From UBA6522 sp963664945 (GTDB lineage Bacteria > Pseudomonadota > Gammaproteobacteria > Steroidobacterales > Rariloculaceae): DNA of 64,000 bases. Within the stretch, counting starts at the first letter, position 1. Each line of letters begins with the position of its first letter. The stretch covers positions 5,332,001 through 5,396,000 of the forward strand of contig OY761822.1 in assembly GCA_963664945.1 (NCBI GenBank), read 5' to 3'. Shown here one piece after another: positions 20,574 to 28,846 of this stretch. A program made the position numbers and the translations under genes. Under the pieces are notes generated by a model. That model was not told the origin of the DNA. It worked only from the letters and a program-made list of their open reading frames with translations, and did not search any database.

Positions 20574-21851
20574 ATGTTCCGAGGTTACTTGAGATGGGTC
20601 GTCGTCAGCCTCGTGGCCATCGCCACGGTGATCAACTATGTCGACCGCAACGCGCTGGCCATCATGTGGGTCGAGATCGGCCCGGAACTGGGCATGGACG
20701 AATTCGACTATGCCCGGCTCATCATGGTCTTCATGGTCGGCTACGCCATCGGTCAGGCCCTGTTCGGCAAGATCTTCGACATGATCGGCACGCGGCTCGG
20801 ATTCGTGCTCGCGATCGTCGTCTGGTCCGTTTCGATCATGCTGCACGCCGTCACGCGCAGCTTCGCCACGCTCGCGGCGATGCGCTTCACCCTGGCCTTC
20901 GGCGAAGCCGGCAACTGGCCCGGCGCGACCAAGAGCAACGCGGAGTGGTTTCCCATCCGGGAACGGGCGCTCGCCCAGGGCATATTCAATTCCGGCGCGT
21001 CGCTCGGGGCGGTCATTTCCGCGCCCGCCATCGCGCTTCTGTACCTGCAGTTCGGCTGGAAAGCCACGTTCGTCATCATCGGCGTGTTCGGGTTCGTGTG
21101 GCTCGTGCCCTGGCTGCTCATCTTCAAGGCCCCTCCGGATCGTCACCCGTGGCTTTCCGCGGAGGAACGCGAGTACATCCTGACGGGCCAGCGGGACGAA
21201 AGCGCGTCCGCCGAGGCGGAGCAGGCCGCGCCCGGCTGGTTCGAAATGCTGCGCTATCGCCAGAGCTGGTCCGTGGTCGTATCTAGGTTCTTCCTGGATC
21301 CGGTCTGGTGGCTGTTCGTCAGTTGGCTGCCGATCTACCTCGCCGCGACGTTCGGTTTCGACATCAGGCAGATCGGGTTTTCCGCCTGGGTGCCCTATGT
21401 CGGCGCCGTGGCGGGCGCGCTTTTCGGCGGCTGGCTGGCCCGCTTCCTGCTTGAACGGGGCCGAACAGTCGACTATGCGCGCAAGCTGACGATCACGCTG
21501 GGCGGGGCCATCATGCTGCCGTCGCTGCTCCTGACCGCGACCGCCGCCACGCCGCTGTCGGCCATACTCCTCATCGCGGTCATCCTGTTCGGCTTTCAGA
21601 CCGCGATCGGCAACATTCAGACGCTGCCGAGCGACTTCTTCTCCGGCAAGTCGGTCGGTTCTCTCGCAGGTGTCGGCGGGGCCGCGGCCGTCGCCGGCGT
21701 GTTGATCACCACCGAACTCATTCCGAGGATAGTCGAGGCATCGGGTTCGTTCGCCCCCGCCTTCATCTGGGGCGCGGCGCTGGTGCCGCTTGCGGTCATA
21801 TCGGTGTGGGTATTCGGCGGCCGGATTCGACCGGTCACCACGGAAAACTGA
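20574..21851 (+). CDS. MFS transporter, hexuronate (ACS/ExuT-like) type
   Basis: This 425-residue inner-membrane carrier has about 12 hydrophobic helices. The anion:cation symporter branch is indicated by INYVDRNALAIMW in helix 1, RFTLAFGEAGNWPGATKSNAEWFP between helices 4 and 5, and the FNSGASLGAVISAP stretch. ExuT-like members carry glucuronate, galacturonate or other hexuronates with protons. It immediately precedes the SDR, Eda and KdgK genes and probably imports alginate-derived monomers (DEH or uronate). Substrate assignment is from context. Confidence 0.85.
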   Translation: MFRGYLRWVVVSLVAIATVINYVDRNALAIMWVEIGPELGMDEFDYARLIMVFMVGYAIGQALFGKIFDMIGTRLGFVLAIVVWSVSIMLHAVTRSFATLAAMRFTLAFGEAGNWPGATKSNAEWFPIRERALAQGIFNSGASLGAVISAPAIALLYLQFGWKATFVIIGVFGFVWLVPWLLIFKAPPDRHPWLSAEEREYILTGQRDESASAEAEQAAPGWFEMLRYRQSWSVVVSRFFLDPVWWLFVSWLPIYLAATFGFDIRQIGFSAWVPYVGAVAGALFGGWLARFLLERGRTVDYARKLTITLGGAIMLPSLLLTATAATPLSAILLIAVILFGFQTAIGNIQTLPSDFFSGKSVGSLAGVGGAAAVAGVLITTELIPRIVEASGSFAPAFIWGAALVPLAVISVWVFGGRIRPVTTEN

Positions 21852-21878
21852 GTCAGGGATGTCTTTTTGGAATTTGAT

Positions 21879-22631
21879 ATGAATATAGAAAACAAGGTCG
21901 CGATCGTCGCAGGCGGTTCGCGGGATATCGGCAGGGCCGTTTCGGAAACGTTGGCCGGCCTGGGTGCGAAAGTCGCGTTCACATGGTGCAACAGTTCCGG
22001 GGATGGCAAGGCCACGGCGGCGGCCATTGAAGCGGCAGGCAGGCAGGCGATTCCGGTGCGTTGCGACATGACCGACGCTTCGGACGTGGAAAACCTGGTT
22101 CGCGAAACGCGCGAGGCCTTCGGCGACTCGATCACCATCCTCGTGAACGTCACCGGTGGACTCGTGGCCCGCAAGCCGCTTTCGGAAATGGACGAAGCCT
22201 TTTTCGAACACGTCATGAAACTCAATTTGACCAGCACATTTCTGACGTGCAAGTTCGTGGTTCCGCACATGCGCGAAGGCGGCTCGATCGTCAATTTCTC
22301 TTCGCAGGCGGGACGCGACGGCGGAGGACCCGGAGCCATGGCCTATGCGACGTCGAAGGGCGCGGTGATGACGATGACACGCGCTCTGGCCAAGGAGCTG
22401 GGTCCGTCCAACATCCGCGTCAACTGCGTCTGTCCGGGAATGATCGCCACGACCTTCCACGATACCTTCACCAAGGATGCCGTCAGGGCCAACGTCGCGG
22501 CGGCTACGCCCGTGCGCCGCGAAGGCGCATCCCAGGACGTGGCGGACCTGGTCGCCTACCTGGCGTCCCCGCAGTCGAGCTTCATCACCGGGGCTAGCGT
22601 GGACATCAACGGCGGAATGTATTTTTCCTGA
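21879..22631 (+). CDS. SDR-family oxidoreductase, candidate DEH reductase
   Basis: This 250-residue short-chain dehydrogenase has the cofactor motif GGSRDIG (12-18), NVTGG (90-94) in place of NNAG, Ser142 region FSSQAG, and the catalytic Tyr156-x3-Lys160 (YATSK). In alginate loci an SDR reduces 4-deoxy-L-erythro-5-hexoseulose uronate (DEH) to 2-keto-3-deoxygluconate, and this gene directly precedes eda and kdgK. I use the ATG at 21879, with GGA 7 bases upstream, over the TTG at 21867. The D in GGSRDIG replaces the usual second Gly, which is tolerated in the family. NADH versus NADPH preference is not clear. Confidence 0.8.
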   Translation: MNIENKVAIVAGGSRDIGRAVSETLAGLGAKVAFTWCNSSGDGKATAAAIEAAGRQAIPVRCDMTDASDVENLVRETREAFGDSITILVNVTGGLVARKPLSEMDEAFFEHVMKLNLTSTFLTCKFVVPHMREGGSIVNFSSQAGRDGGGPGAMAYATSKGAVMTMTRALAKELGPSNIRVNCVCPGMIATTFHDTFTKDAVRANVAAATPVRREGASQDVADLVAYLASPQSSFITGASVDINGGMYFS

Positions 22632-22644
22632 CAGCGAGCGACCC

Positions 22645-23430
22645 GTGACGAAGAACCCCCTGCATGGAGTGGAAGACCGCCTGGTCAAGGACAGCCTGGC
22701 GGAGGACCGCACGTCCGAAGGCGACGGCGCGTCCGAAGGCAGCCGACCGTCCGGCGACGCAGCCCGGCTGAATGCATTGCTGCAACTCACGCCCGTCATA
22801 CCCGTCGTGGTCATCGAGGACGCGTCGCACGCCGTGCCGGTTGCCCGGGCCCTGGTCGCGGGCGGACTGCCGATCGTGGAGATCACGCTGCGCACGTCCG
22901 CGGCGATCGACGCCATCGGCGCCGTTGCCGCCGACGTGCCCGAAGCGCATGTGGGCGCCGGCACCGTACTGGGCGAAGCACAGGCCAGAACGGCCGTGTC
23001 GGCCGGTGCCCGGTTCATCGTGTCGCCCGGCCTGCACGATGGCGTTGTTTCCGCCGCCGGCGAATTGTCGGTCCCCGTCATGCCCGGCGTGACCACGCCA
23101 AGCGAAGTGCAGCGTGCATGGAATCTCGGTCTGCGGGTGCTGAAGTACTTCCCGGCAAGCCTCGCCGGCGGCATTCCCATGCTCAAGGCCCTTGGAGCCG
23201 TATTCCGCGATGTCAGATTCATCCCTACCGGGGGAATTTCGGCAGGGAATCTGCGTGACTACCTTGACGTACCGTCGGTGATCGCCTGCGGCGGAAGCTG
23301 GCTCACGCCGTCCGGCGCCATCGCCGAAGGCGACTACGCGGAGATCACGCGCCTGGCGGCTGAAGCGGTCGCCATCGCAGGGCGGGCGAAGAATCAACCC
23401 GCCTCCACCGCAAGCCAGGCAGGAGGATAG
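22645..23430 (+). CDS. eda: KDPG aldolase (2-dehydro-3-deoxy-phosphogluconate aldolase)
   Basis: This class I aldolase cleaves KDPG to pyruvate and glyceraldehyde 3-phosphate. Landmarks are the Glu of PIVEITLRT, the GAGTVL turn, PGVTTPSE, the Schiff-base Lys in LKYFPAS, and the phosphate-binding PTGGIS and ACGGSW loops. From the GTG at 22645, 13 bases after the SDR stop, the protein is 261 residues. That is about 45 longer than usual, because of a Glu/Asp/Ser-rich extension (DSLAEDRTSEGDGASEGSRP) before the barrel. No in-frame ATG is available nearer the domain, so the extension may be real or the start may be a later GTG. Confidence 0.88.
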   Translation: MTKNPLHGVEDRLVKDSLAEDRTSEGDGASEGSRPSGDAARLNALLQLTPVIPVVVIEDASHAVPVARALVAGGLPIVEITLRTSAAIDAIGAVAADVPEAHVGAGTVLGEAQARTAVSAGARFIVSPGLHDGVVSAAGELSVPVMPGVTTPSEVQRAWNLGLRVLKYFPASLAGGIPMLKALGAVFRDVRFIPTGGISAGNLRDYLDVPSVIACGGSWLTPSGAIAEGDYAEITRLAAEAVAIAGRAKNQPASTASQAGG

Positions 23431-23433
23431 TCC

Positions 23434-24462
23434 TTGGCCGAATTCGTAACCTTTGGCGAGATCATGCTGCGTCTGAAGACGCCGCGTCACGAACGTTTTT
23501 TCCAGTCGCCGACGCTTGAGGCCACCTTTGGCGGCGGCGAGGCCAACGTGGCGGTGGCCCTGGCCAACTACGGGCTGAATGCCGCGTTCGTCAGCGCCCT
23601 GCCCGACAACGACATCGGCGCCTCCGCCCTCCGGGAATTGCGGCGATTCAGCGTCGACACTTCGCATATCAACCGTTCCGGCGATCGCGTCGGCATCTAC
23701 TTTCTCGAAGTCGGCGCCAACCAGCGGCCCTCAAAGGTCGTCTACGACCGCGCCGGCTCATCCATCTGCAACGCACAGCCCGGCGACTTCGACTGGCCGG
23801 CGATTTTTGGCGGCGCCCGATGGTTTCACATCACCGGCATCACCCCCGCACTCAGCGAATCCGCGGCCGAACTGAGCCTTGAAGCCGTCGTCGCGGCCAG
23901 GAAAGCCGGCGTCACCGTATCCTGCGATTTCAACTTCCGCGGCAAGCTGTGGAAGTACGGCAAGTCGGCGCCGGAAGTGATGACGGAACTGGTGAAGCAC
24001 GTCGATGTCGGCATTGCCAACGAAGAGGATTGCCAGAAATCGCTGGGCATTTCCGCAGGTGTCGACGTGAAGACCGGAAAGCTCGACCCCGCCCGCTACG
24101 AGGCCCTGAGCGCGAAGGTGCTGGCGCAGTACCCCGACATGGGCATGATCGCGATCACGCTGCGCGAGTCTCACAGCGCCGACAGCAACGGCTGGTCCGC
24201 GTGCCTGCGAGACTCCGAAGCGTTCAGATTATCGCGCCGGTACGAGATCACGGACATCATCGACCGCGTCGGCGGCGGCGACAGTTTCGCCTCCGGCCTG
24301 ATCTACGGCCTGAACGCCTACGATGACCCGCGGCAGGCCCTGGAGTTCGCGGTCGCCGCAAGCTGTCTCAAGCACTCGATCTCGGGTGATTTCAATCGGG
24401 TCTCGGTCGCCGAAGCGGTGCGCCTCATGGGGGGCGACGCGTCGGGGCGGGTGCGAAGGTAA
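23434..24462 (+). CDS. kdgK: 2-keto-3-deoxygluconate kinase (PfkB family)
   Basis: This 342-residue ribokinase-fold enzyme phosphorylates KDG to KDPG with ATP. It shows the N-terminal GEIMLRLKTP, the substrate-side GGGEANVAVALANYG, and the C-terminal anion hole and catalytic Asp in DRVGGGDSFASGLIYG. The TTG start is strongly supported by an AGGAGG site 8 bases upstream. It starts 3 bases after eda, so the two are certainly one operon. Together with the SDR they form the complete DEH to pyruvate route. Confidence 0.92.
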   Translation: MAEFVTFGEIMLRLKTPRHERFFQSPTLEATFGGGEANVAVALANYGLNAAFVSALPDNDIGASALRELRRFSVDTSHINRSGDRVGIYFLEVGANQRPSKVVYDRAGSSICNAQPGDFDWPAIFGGARWFHITGITPALSESAAELSLEAVVAARKAGVTVSCDFNFRGKLWKYGKSAPEVMTELVKHVDVGIANEEDCQKSLGISAGVDVKTGKLDPARYEALSAKVLAQYPDMGMIAITLRESHSADSNGWSACLRDSEAFRLSRRYEITDIIDRVGGGDSFASGLIYGLNAYDDPRQALEFAVAASCLKHSISGDFNRVSVAEAVRLMGGDASGRVRR

Positions 24463-24537
24463 GTGGACCAAGGTAAATGGACCGATCAGCGCCGGCCCAG
24501 GGCGGCTTGGCGAAAAAGACGAGCCCAGTGCTCCCTC

Positions 24538-24628
24538 GCCGCCACTGCCCTGCCATCGCTGCCTTGCCGTCGCTGCCTTGCCACCGCTGCCTTGCCATCG
24601 CTCCCTTGCCACCACTGCCTTGCCGTCG
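24538..24628. repeat. 14-bp tandem repeat, six and a half copies
   Basis: Six consecutive 14-bp units with consensus GCCAYCGCTGCCTT start at 24538, 24552, 24566, 24580, 24594 and 24608, followed by a half unit. They lie in the 264-base gap between kdgK and the Nramp-like gene. The period is not a multiple of three and no gene spans it, so it is likely non-coding, perhaps a structured leader or a slippage-prone tract. Confidence 0.85.
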
Positions 24629-24726
24629 GAAAGCTCTGACGGCGTACACCGCGGAAACAACGGTCACTCCGTGCCTGTACTGGCGGGGACCGTCTCGGAG
24701 AATGCCCGCGTCACGGAAGAACTGAT

Positions 24727-25974
24727 ATGTCGAAACTGATCAAGGCCATTCTGGGTTTCGGCCCGGGCATTTTCGCCATCGGCTATACCATCGGCACCGG
24801 CAGCGTGACCTCCATGATCGTGGCGGGAAGCACGTTCGGGATGCAGCTCTTGTGGGTTCTGCTGCTGAGTTGCCTGTTTTCCGGAGCGCTGATCTACGCC
24901 TACGGAAATTTCGCGCTGGTCACCGGCGAGACCGCGCTGCATGCCTTCAGGAAGTACCTGCCGTACGGAAGCTTGATCGGCATAGCCATCATCGTCGGCG
25001 TCACGTTCGGTCAATGGAATTCGCTGATCGGCATTCTCGGCATCTCCTCCAACATCATTTTCGAACTGCTGGCGCTCTATTTTCCGGTGCTCGGTCAGTA
25101 CAAGTACGGCGTTGTCATCGCGATAGCCGCGGTGGTCATCAGTGTCATGTACTCGATTCTGCTGATCGGCAGATATTCCCTGTTCGAGAAGGTCCTGGTG
25201 TTCTTTGTGAGCATCATGGGGGTTTCGTTCATTGTTTCGCTGGTATTCGTGCACCCCCTGCCCGTTGAAGTGGCCAGGGGACTGATCCCGAGCATCCCCG
25301 AAGTGCCGGGAGGCCGGATGATGGTCGCGGCCTTTGTCGGAACGACCATGGCGGCGGCCACGTTTCTTTCCAGGCCGTTGTTCATTCAGGGCAAGGGCTG
25401 GACCATGGAACACCAGCAGCGCCAGAAGCACGACGCGATCATGGCCGCACTGCTGGTGTTCATTGTCAGCGGATCCATCATGTCGGTCGCTCACGGCGCC
25501 CTCTTTCACGAACAAAGGCCGATCACCGACGTCCTGGGCATGGTGGACGCACTTGAGCCCATCGCCGGCAGGCTGTCTCTCACGCTCTTTTTCTTCGGGA
25601 CGCTCAGTGCGGGACTGTCTTCCGTATTCCCGTGTCTGCTGATCGCCCCGCTGTTGATCGAGGACTATCGTTCCGGAAAACTGGACACCCGGTCCAGGCA
25701 GTTCCGCATTATCACGGGCATCGCCTCCGTGTTGGCGCTGACCATTCCGGTGCTGGGGTTCAACCCGATCCGGGGGCAGCTACTGACCCAGGTATTCAAT
25801 GTTTTCGTATTGCCCCTGGTCGTTGCCGGGATCATCGTCGTCATCAACAACCGCAAGCTGATGGGGGCTCACGCCGCCGGCGGCCTGCTGAATACGGTCT
25901 TGGGACTCGCGTTCCTGTTTTCCGTCATGATTTCCTATAACGGTATTCTGGCCATCCGGACACAATTGGGGTAG
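24727..25974 (+). CDS. Nramp-fold transporter lacking the metal-site motifs
   Basis: This 415-residue inner-membrane protein has about 11 helices and overall Nramp (MntH-like) resemblance. In canonical Nramp metal carriers helix 1 has DPGN and helix 6 has MPH. Here helix 1 reads FGPGIFAIGYTIGTGS, so the Asp is replaced and the Asn is absent, and the helix-6 region reads GTTMAAATFLSRP with no MPH. It probably does not carry Mn or Fe. Its place between kdgK and a gluconokinase suggests a sugar-acid or organic substrate; this is inference. A TRAP- or SSS-type role in the same pathway cannot be separated by sequence alone. Confidence 0.75.
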   Translation: MSKLIKAILGFGPGIFAIGYTIGTGSVTSMIVAGSTFGMQLLWVLLLSCLFSGALIYAYGNFALVTGETALHAFRKYLPYGSLIGIAIIVGVTFGQWNSLIGILGISSNIIFELLALYFPVLGQYKYGVVIAIAAVVISVMYSILLIGRYSLFEKVLVFFVSIMGVSFIVSLVFVHPLPVEVARGLIPSIPEVPGGRMMVAAFVGTTMAAATFLSRPLFIQGKGWTMEHQQRQKHDAIMAALLVFIVSGSIMSVAHGALFHEQRPITDVLGMVDALEPIAGRLSLTLFFFGTLSAGLSSVFPCLLIAPLLIEDYRSGKLDTRSRQFRIITGIASVLALTIPVLGFNPIRGQLLTQVFNVFVLPLVVAGIIVVINNRKLMGAHAAGGLLNTVLGLAFLFSVMISYNGILAIRTQLG

Positions 25975-25980
25975 TCGAGC

Positions 25981-26469
25981 GTGATATTCGTCGTTTGCGG
26001 TGTCTCCGGCGTGGGGAAAACCACGATCGGCAGGCTGCTGTCAGAGGCGTTGGAAATGCCGTTCCATGATGCGGACGACTTTCACCCGGAATCGAATGTG
26101 GAAAAGATGTCGAACGGTATCCCCCTGGGTGACGGGGACAGACGGCCCTGGCTCGACACGCTCGCGAGTCATTTGTCCGAGTGGGAAAAGGAGGGTGGCG
26201 CAGTGCTTGCCTGCTCGGCGCTCAAGGAGCGCTATCGAGAGATCCTCGGATCGCGGTGCGGAGAACGCATACGGTGGATTGTTCTTCATGCCAACGAAAC
26301 GGTGCTCGCCGATCGCCTTGAATCGCGCACAGGTCACTTCTTCGATCGACAACTGCTGCGCTCCCAACTCGACACGCTTGAAATCCCCGACTACGGGTGG
26401 CTGATCGACGTTCAACGCTCACCACAGGAAATCGTGAACGAATTACTCATGAGGCTGCGAGACAAATGA
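25981..26469 (+). CDS. gntK: Gluconokinase
   Basis: This 162-residue P-loop kinase of the GntK family phosphorylates D-gluconate to 6-phosphogluconate. Visible are the Walker A GVSGVGKTT (8-16), the HDADDFHPESNVEKMSNGIP substrate segment, LACSALKERYRE and the FFDRQLLRSQLDTLE lid region. The GTG start is 6 bases after the Nramp-like stop. Its stop overlaps the PL17 start in ATGA. It would feed the 6-phosphogluconate dehydrogenase encoded downstream. Confidence 0.9.
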   Translation: MIFVVCGVSGVGKTTIGRLLSEALEMPFHDADDFHPESNVEKMSNGIPLGDGDRRPWLDTLASHLSEWEKEGGAVLACSALKERYREILGSRCGERIRWIVLHANETVLADRLESRTGHFFDRQLLRSQLDTLEIPDYGWLIDVQRSPQEIVNELLMRLRDK

Positions 26470-28712
26470 ATACACTCAACAGAATGGCCGTTTCCAGGCT
26501 GATACTCGGGCTGACCATTGCGCTGACATCGCATGCGGGCGCACACCCCAATCTGATCCTGACCGAAGCCGGCGTCGAGAGAATCAGGGCGGAGTTGGGA
26601 ACCGTCCCCCTGTTCGACGCCACCGTAGCGCGCGTCCAGGCGGAAGTCGATGCCGAAATCGAACTCGGCATAGACACCCCGATCCCGAGAGACTTTTCCG
26701 GCGGCTACACGCACGAGAGGCACAAGCGCAATTTCCTGATTCTTCAGCAGGCGGGAGTGCTGTTCCAGATCCTGGAGGACGAAAAATACGCGGTCTATGT
26801 GCGCGACATGCTTTTTCAGTACGAGGCCATGTACAAGGACCTGCCCCTTCATCCCCAGGAACGGTCCTATGCGAGAGGAAAACTGTTCTGGCAATGCCTG
26901 AACGACAGCAACTGGCTGGTCTACGTGAGCCAGGCCTACGACGCCATCCATGACTGGTTGTCCGAAGAGGAACGGCAGACGCTGGAACAGAATCTCTTTC
27001 GCCCGTTCGCCGATTTCATATCGATCGAAAATCCGCAGTTCTTCAACCGGGTGCACAACCACAGCACCTGGGGCAGCGCGGCCGTCGGGATGATCGGCCT
27101 GGTCATGGAAGACGAGGAACTGGTGGAGCGGGCCTTGTACGGCATCCAGGACGACGGACTCGGAGTGGGCGCCACCGACGATGACGGCGGGTTCATCAGG
27201 GTGGAGGGACAAAGGGCCGGTTTCCTGGCGAACCTCGAAGAGCCTTTTTCGCCCGACGGGTATTACACCGAAGGCCCCTACTACCAACGCTACGCCATGT
27301 ATCCGTTCCTGGTTTTCGCCCAGAGCCTGCACAACGTCAGACCCGAACTGGAGATCTTCGAGTACAAGAACGGCGTGCTCCTGAAGGGCGTCGATGCGCT
27401 GCTGAGCCTGTCGGATGCGGATGGCGAGTTTTTCCCCCTGAACGATGCGCAGAAGGGCATGTCCTACCATTCCCGCGAGCTGGTTACGGCGGTTGACATT
27501 GCCTACCTCGTGGGCGGACAGGACCCGCGGCTGCTGAGCGTTGCCGAAGACCAGGGCCAGGTCCTGCTGGATGACGCAGGATTCTCCGTCGCCGCTGCCA
27601 TTCGTGACGGCCTTGCGCAACCGTTTGAGAAACCGTCCATCAACCTGACCGACGGACCCGATGGCCAGCAGGGTGGCGTCGCCGTACTGCGCCATGGAGA
27701 CGAAGAGCTGACGCTCGTCTTCAAGTACGCCGCACAGGGCCTGAGCCATGGCCACTACGACAAGCTCTCGTTCTCCCTATACGAACAGGGTGACGAAGTC
27801 CTTCAGGACTACGGAATGGCGCGTTTCGTCAACATCGAGCAAAAGGGCGGCGGCAACTACCTGACGGAAAACACAACCTGGGCCAAGCAGACGATCTCGC
27901 ACAACACGCTTGTGCAGAATGAGACGTCGCATTTCGACGGAAGGTATGAGATCGGCAGCGAGCACCACTCGGAACTGCATTTCTTTGACGCCTCCGACAG
28001 CGATGTTCAGGTCGTGAGCGCCGTGGAAACCAATGCCTACCCCGGAACGGCAATGCAACGGACCATGGCGTTGATCAGGAACGAGCGTTTCGAAAAACCA
28101 TTCCTGCTGGACATTTTCAAGGTCGATTCGGACACGGCGAATCGATACGACCTGCCCTTCTATTTCATGGGACAGGTCATGAAGGTCAATTTCGCGTACG
28201 ACTCGCCGGCGGCATTACGTGCTCTCGGGGAGGGAAACGGATACGAGCACTTGTACCTGGAAGGGACAGCAAGCCCGTCCGGCAACAACACGGTGCTTTC
28301 GTGGATGGAGAATGGAAAATTCTACACACTGACATCGGCGACCGATGCCGACGACGAGCTGCTGTTCACGAGAATCGGCGCCAACGACCCGGAGTTCAAT
28401 CTGCGCAGGGATGCGGCATTCATCATTCGTAGAAACGGCGCCGCGAACACGGTCTTTGCGACGACCGTGGAGCCGCACGGCAGCTACAGCCCGGTTTCCG
28501 AAATTGCGGTCAATTCAAACAGCAATATCGCGGAGTTGAATGTCGTTTACGACGATGACAACTACACGGCGGTGACTATTGAGGATGTCCAGGGGCATAC
28601 CAGCATCTTCATATTGTCGAATGAGGATCCATCCGCTTCGAGAGCGCATGAATTGGAGATAGACGGCAGAGCCCATGAGTGGTCCGGCCCCTGGCACCAT
28701 GCTGAGTTCTAA
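26466..28712 (+). CDS. PL17 family oligoalginate lyase (exo-type)
   Basis: This 748-residue secreted lyase has an N-terminal signal (residues 7-26, ending SHAGA), an alpha/alpha toroid, and a C-terminal heparinase II/III-like beta-sandwich. The residues expected from the PL17 enzyme Alg17c are present: Asn198-His199 in VHNHSTW and the Tyr cluster of DGYYTEGPYYQRYA (264-277). The SHGHYDKLSF metal/His segment is also kept. PL17 enzymes release unsaturated monomer from oligoalginate, which becomes DEH. It overlaps the gluconokinase stop by ATGA, so translation is probably coupled. Confidence 0.92.
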   Translation: MNTLNRMAVSRLILGLTIALTSHAGAHPNLILTEAGVERIRAELGTVPLFDATVARVQAEVDAEIELGIDTPIPRDFSGGYTHERHKRNFLILQQAGVLFQILEDEKYAVYVRDMLFQYEAMYKDLPLHPQERSYARGKLFWQCLNDSNWLVYVSQAYDAIHDWLSEEERQTLEQNLFRPFADFISIENPQFFNRVHNHSTWGSAAVGMIGLVMEDEELVERALYGIQDDGLGVGATDDDGGFIRVEGQRAGFLANLEEPFSPDGYYTEGPYYQRYAMYPFLVFAQSLHNVRPELEIFEYKNGVLLKGVDALLSLSDADGEFFPLNDAQKGMSYHSRELVTAVDIAYLVGGQDPRLLSVAEDQGQVLLDDAGFSVAAAIRDGLAQPFEKPSINLTDGPDGQQGGVAVLRHGDEELTLVFKYAAQGLSHGHYDKLSFSLYEQGDEVLQDYGMARFVNIEQKGGGNYLTENTTWAKQTISHNTLVQNETSHFDGRYEIGSEHHSELHFFDASDSDVQVVSAVETNAYPGTAMQRTMALIRNERFEKPFLLDIFKVDSDTANRYDLPFYFMGQVMKVNFAYDSPAALRALGEGNGYEHLYLEGTASPSGNNTVLSWMENGKFYTLTSATDADDELLFTRIGANDPEFNLRRDAAFIIRRNGAANTVFATTVEPHGSYSPVSEIAVNSNSNIAELNVVYDDDNYTAVTIEDVQGHTSIFILSNEDPSASRAHELEIDGRAHEWSGPWHHAEF

Positions 28713-28846
28713 TGCTCCATCAACCTGATAATCGCGAATCACTGGCCGCAGTCCCACCCGAGGCAAGCGTCCCACTGCGTTCGGCTGGCGTGTCATCCCG
28801 CCCGGTTGCCAAGGTTGCCGGCCCTTCGGGCACGGAGTGATTCGGC

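Noticed and set aside
20505..23222. Very long minus-strand frame opposite the MFS, SDR and eda genes
   Set aside because: It is an antisense shadow of high-GC genes; composition is Arg/His/Asp-rich without domains, while the plus-strand genes are clear.
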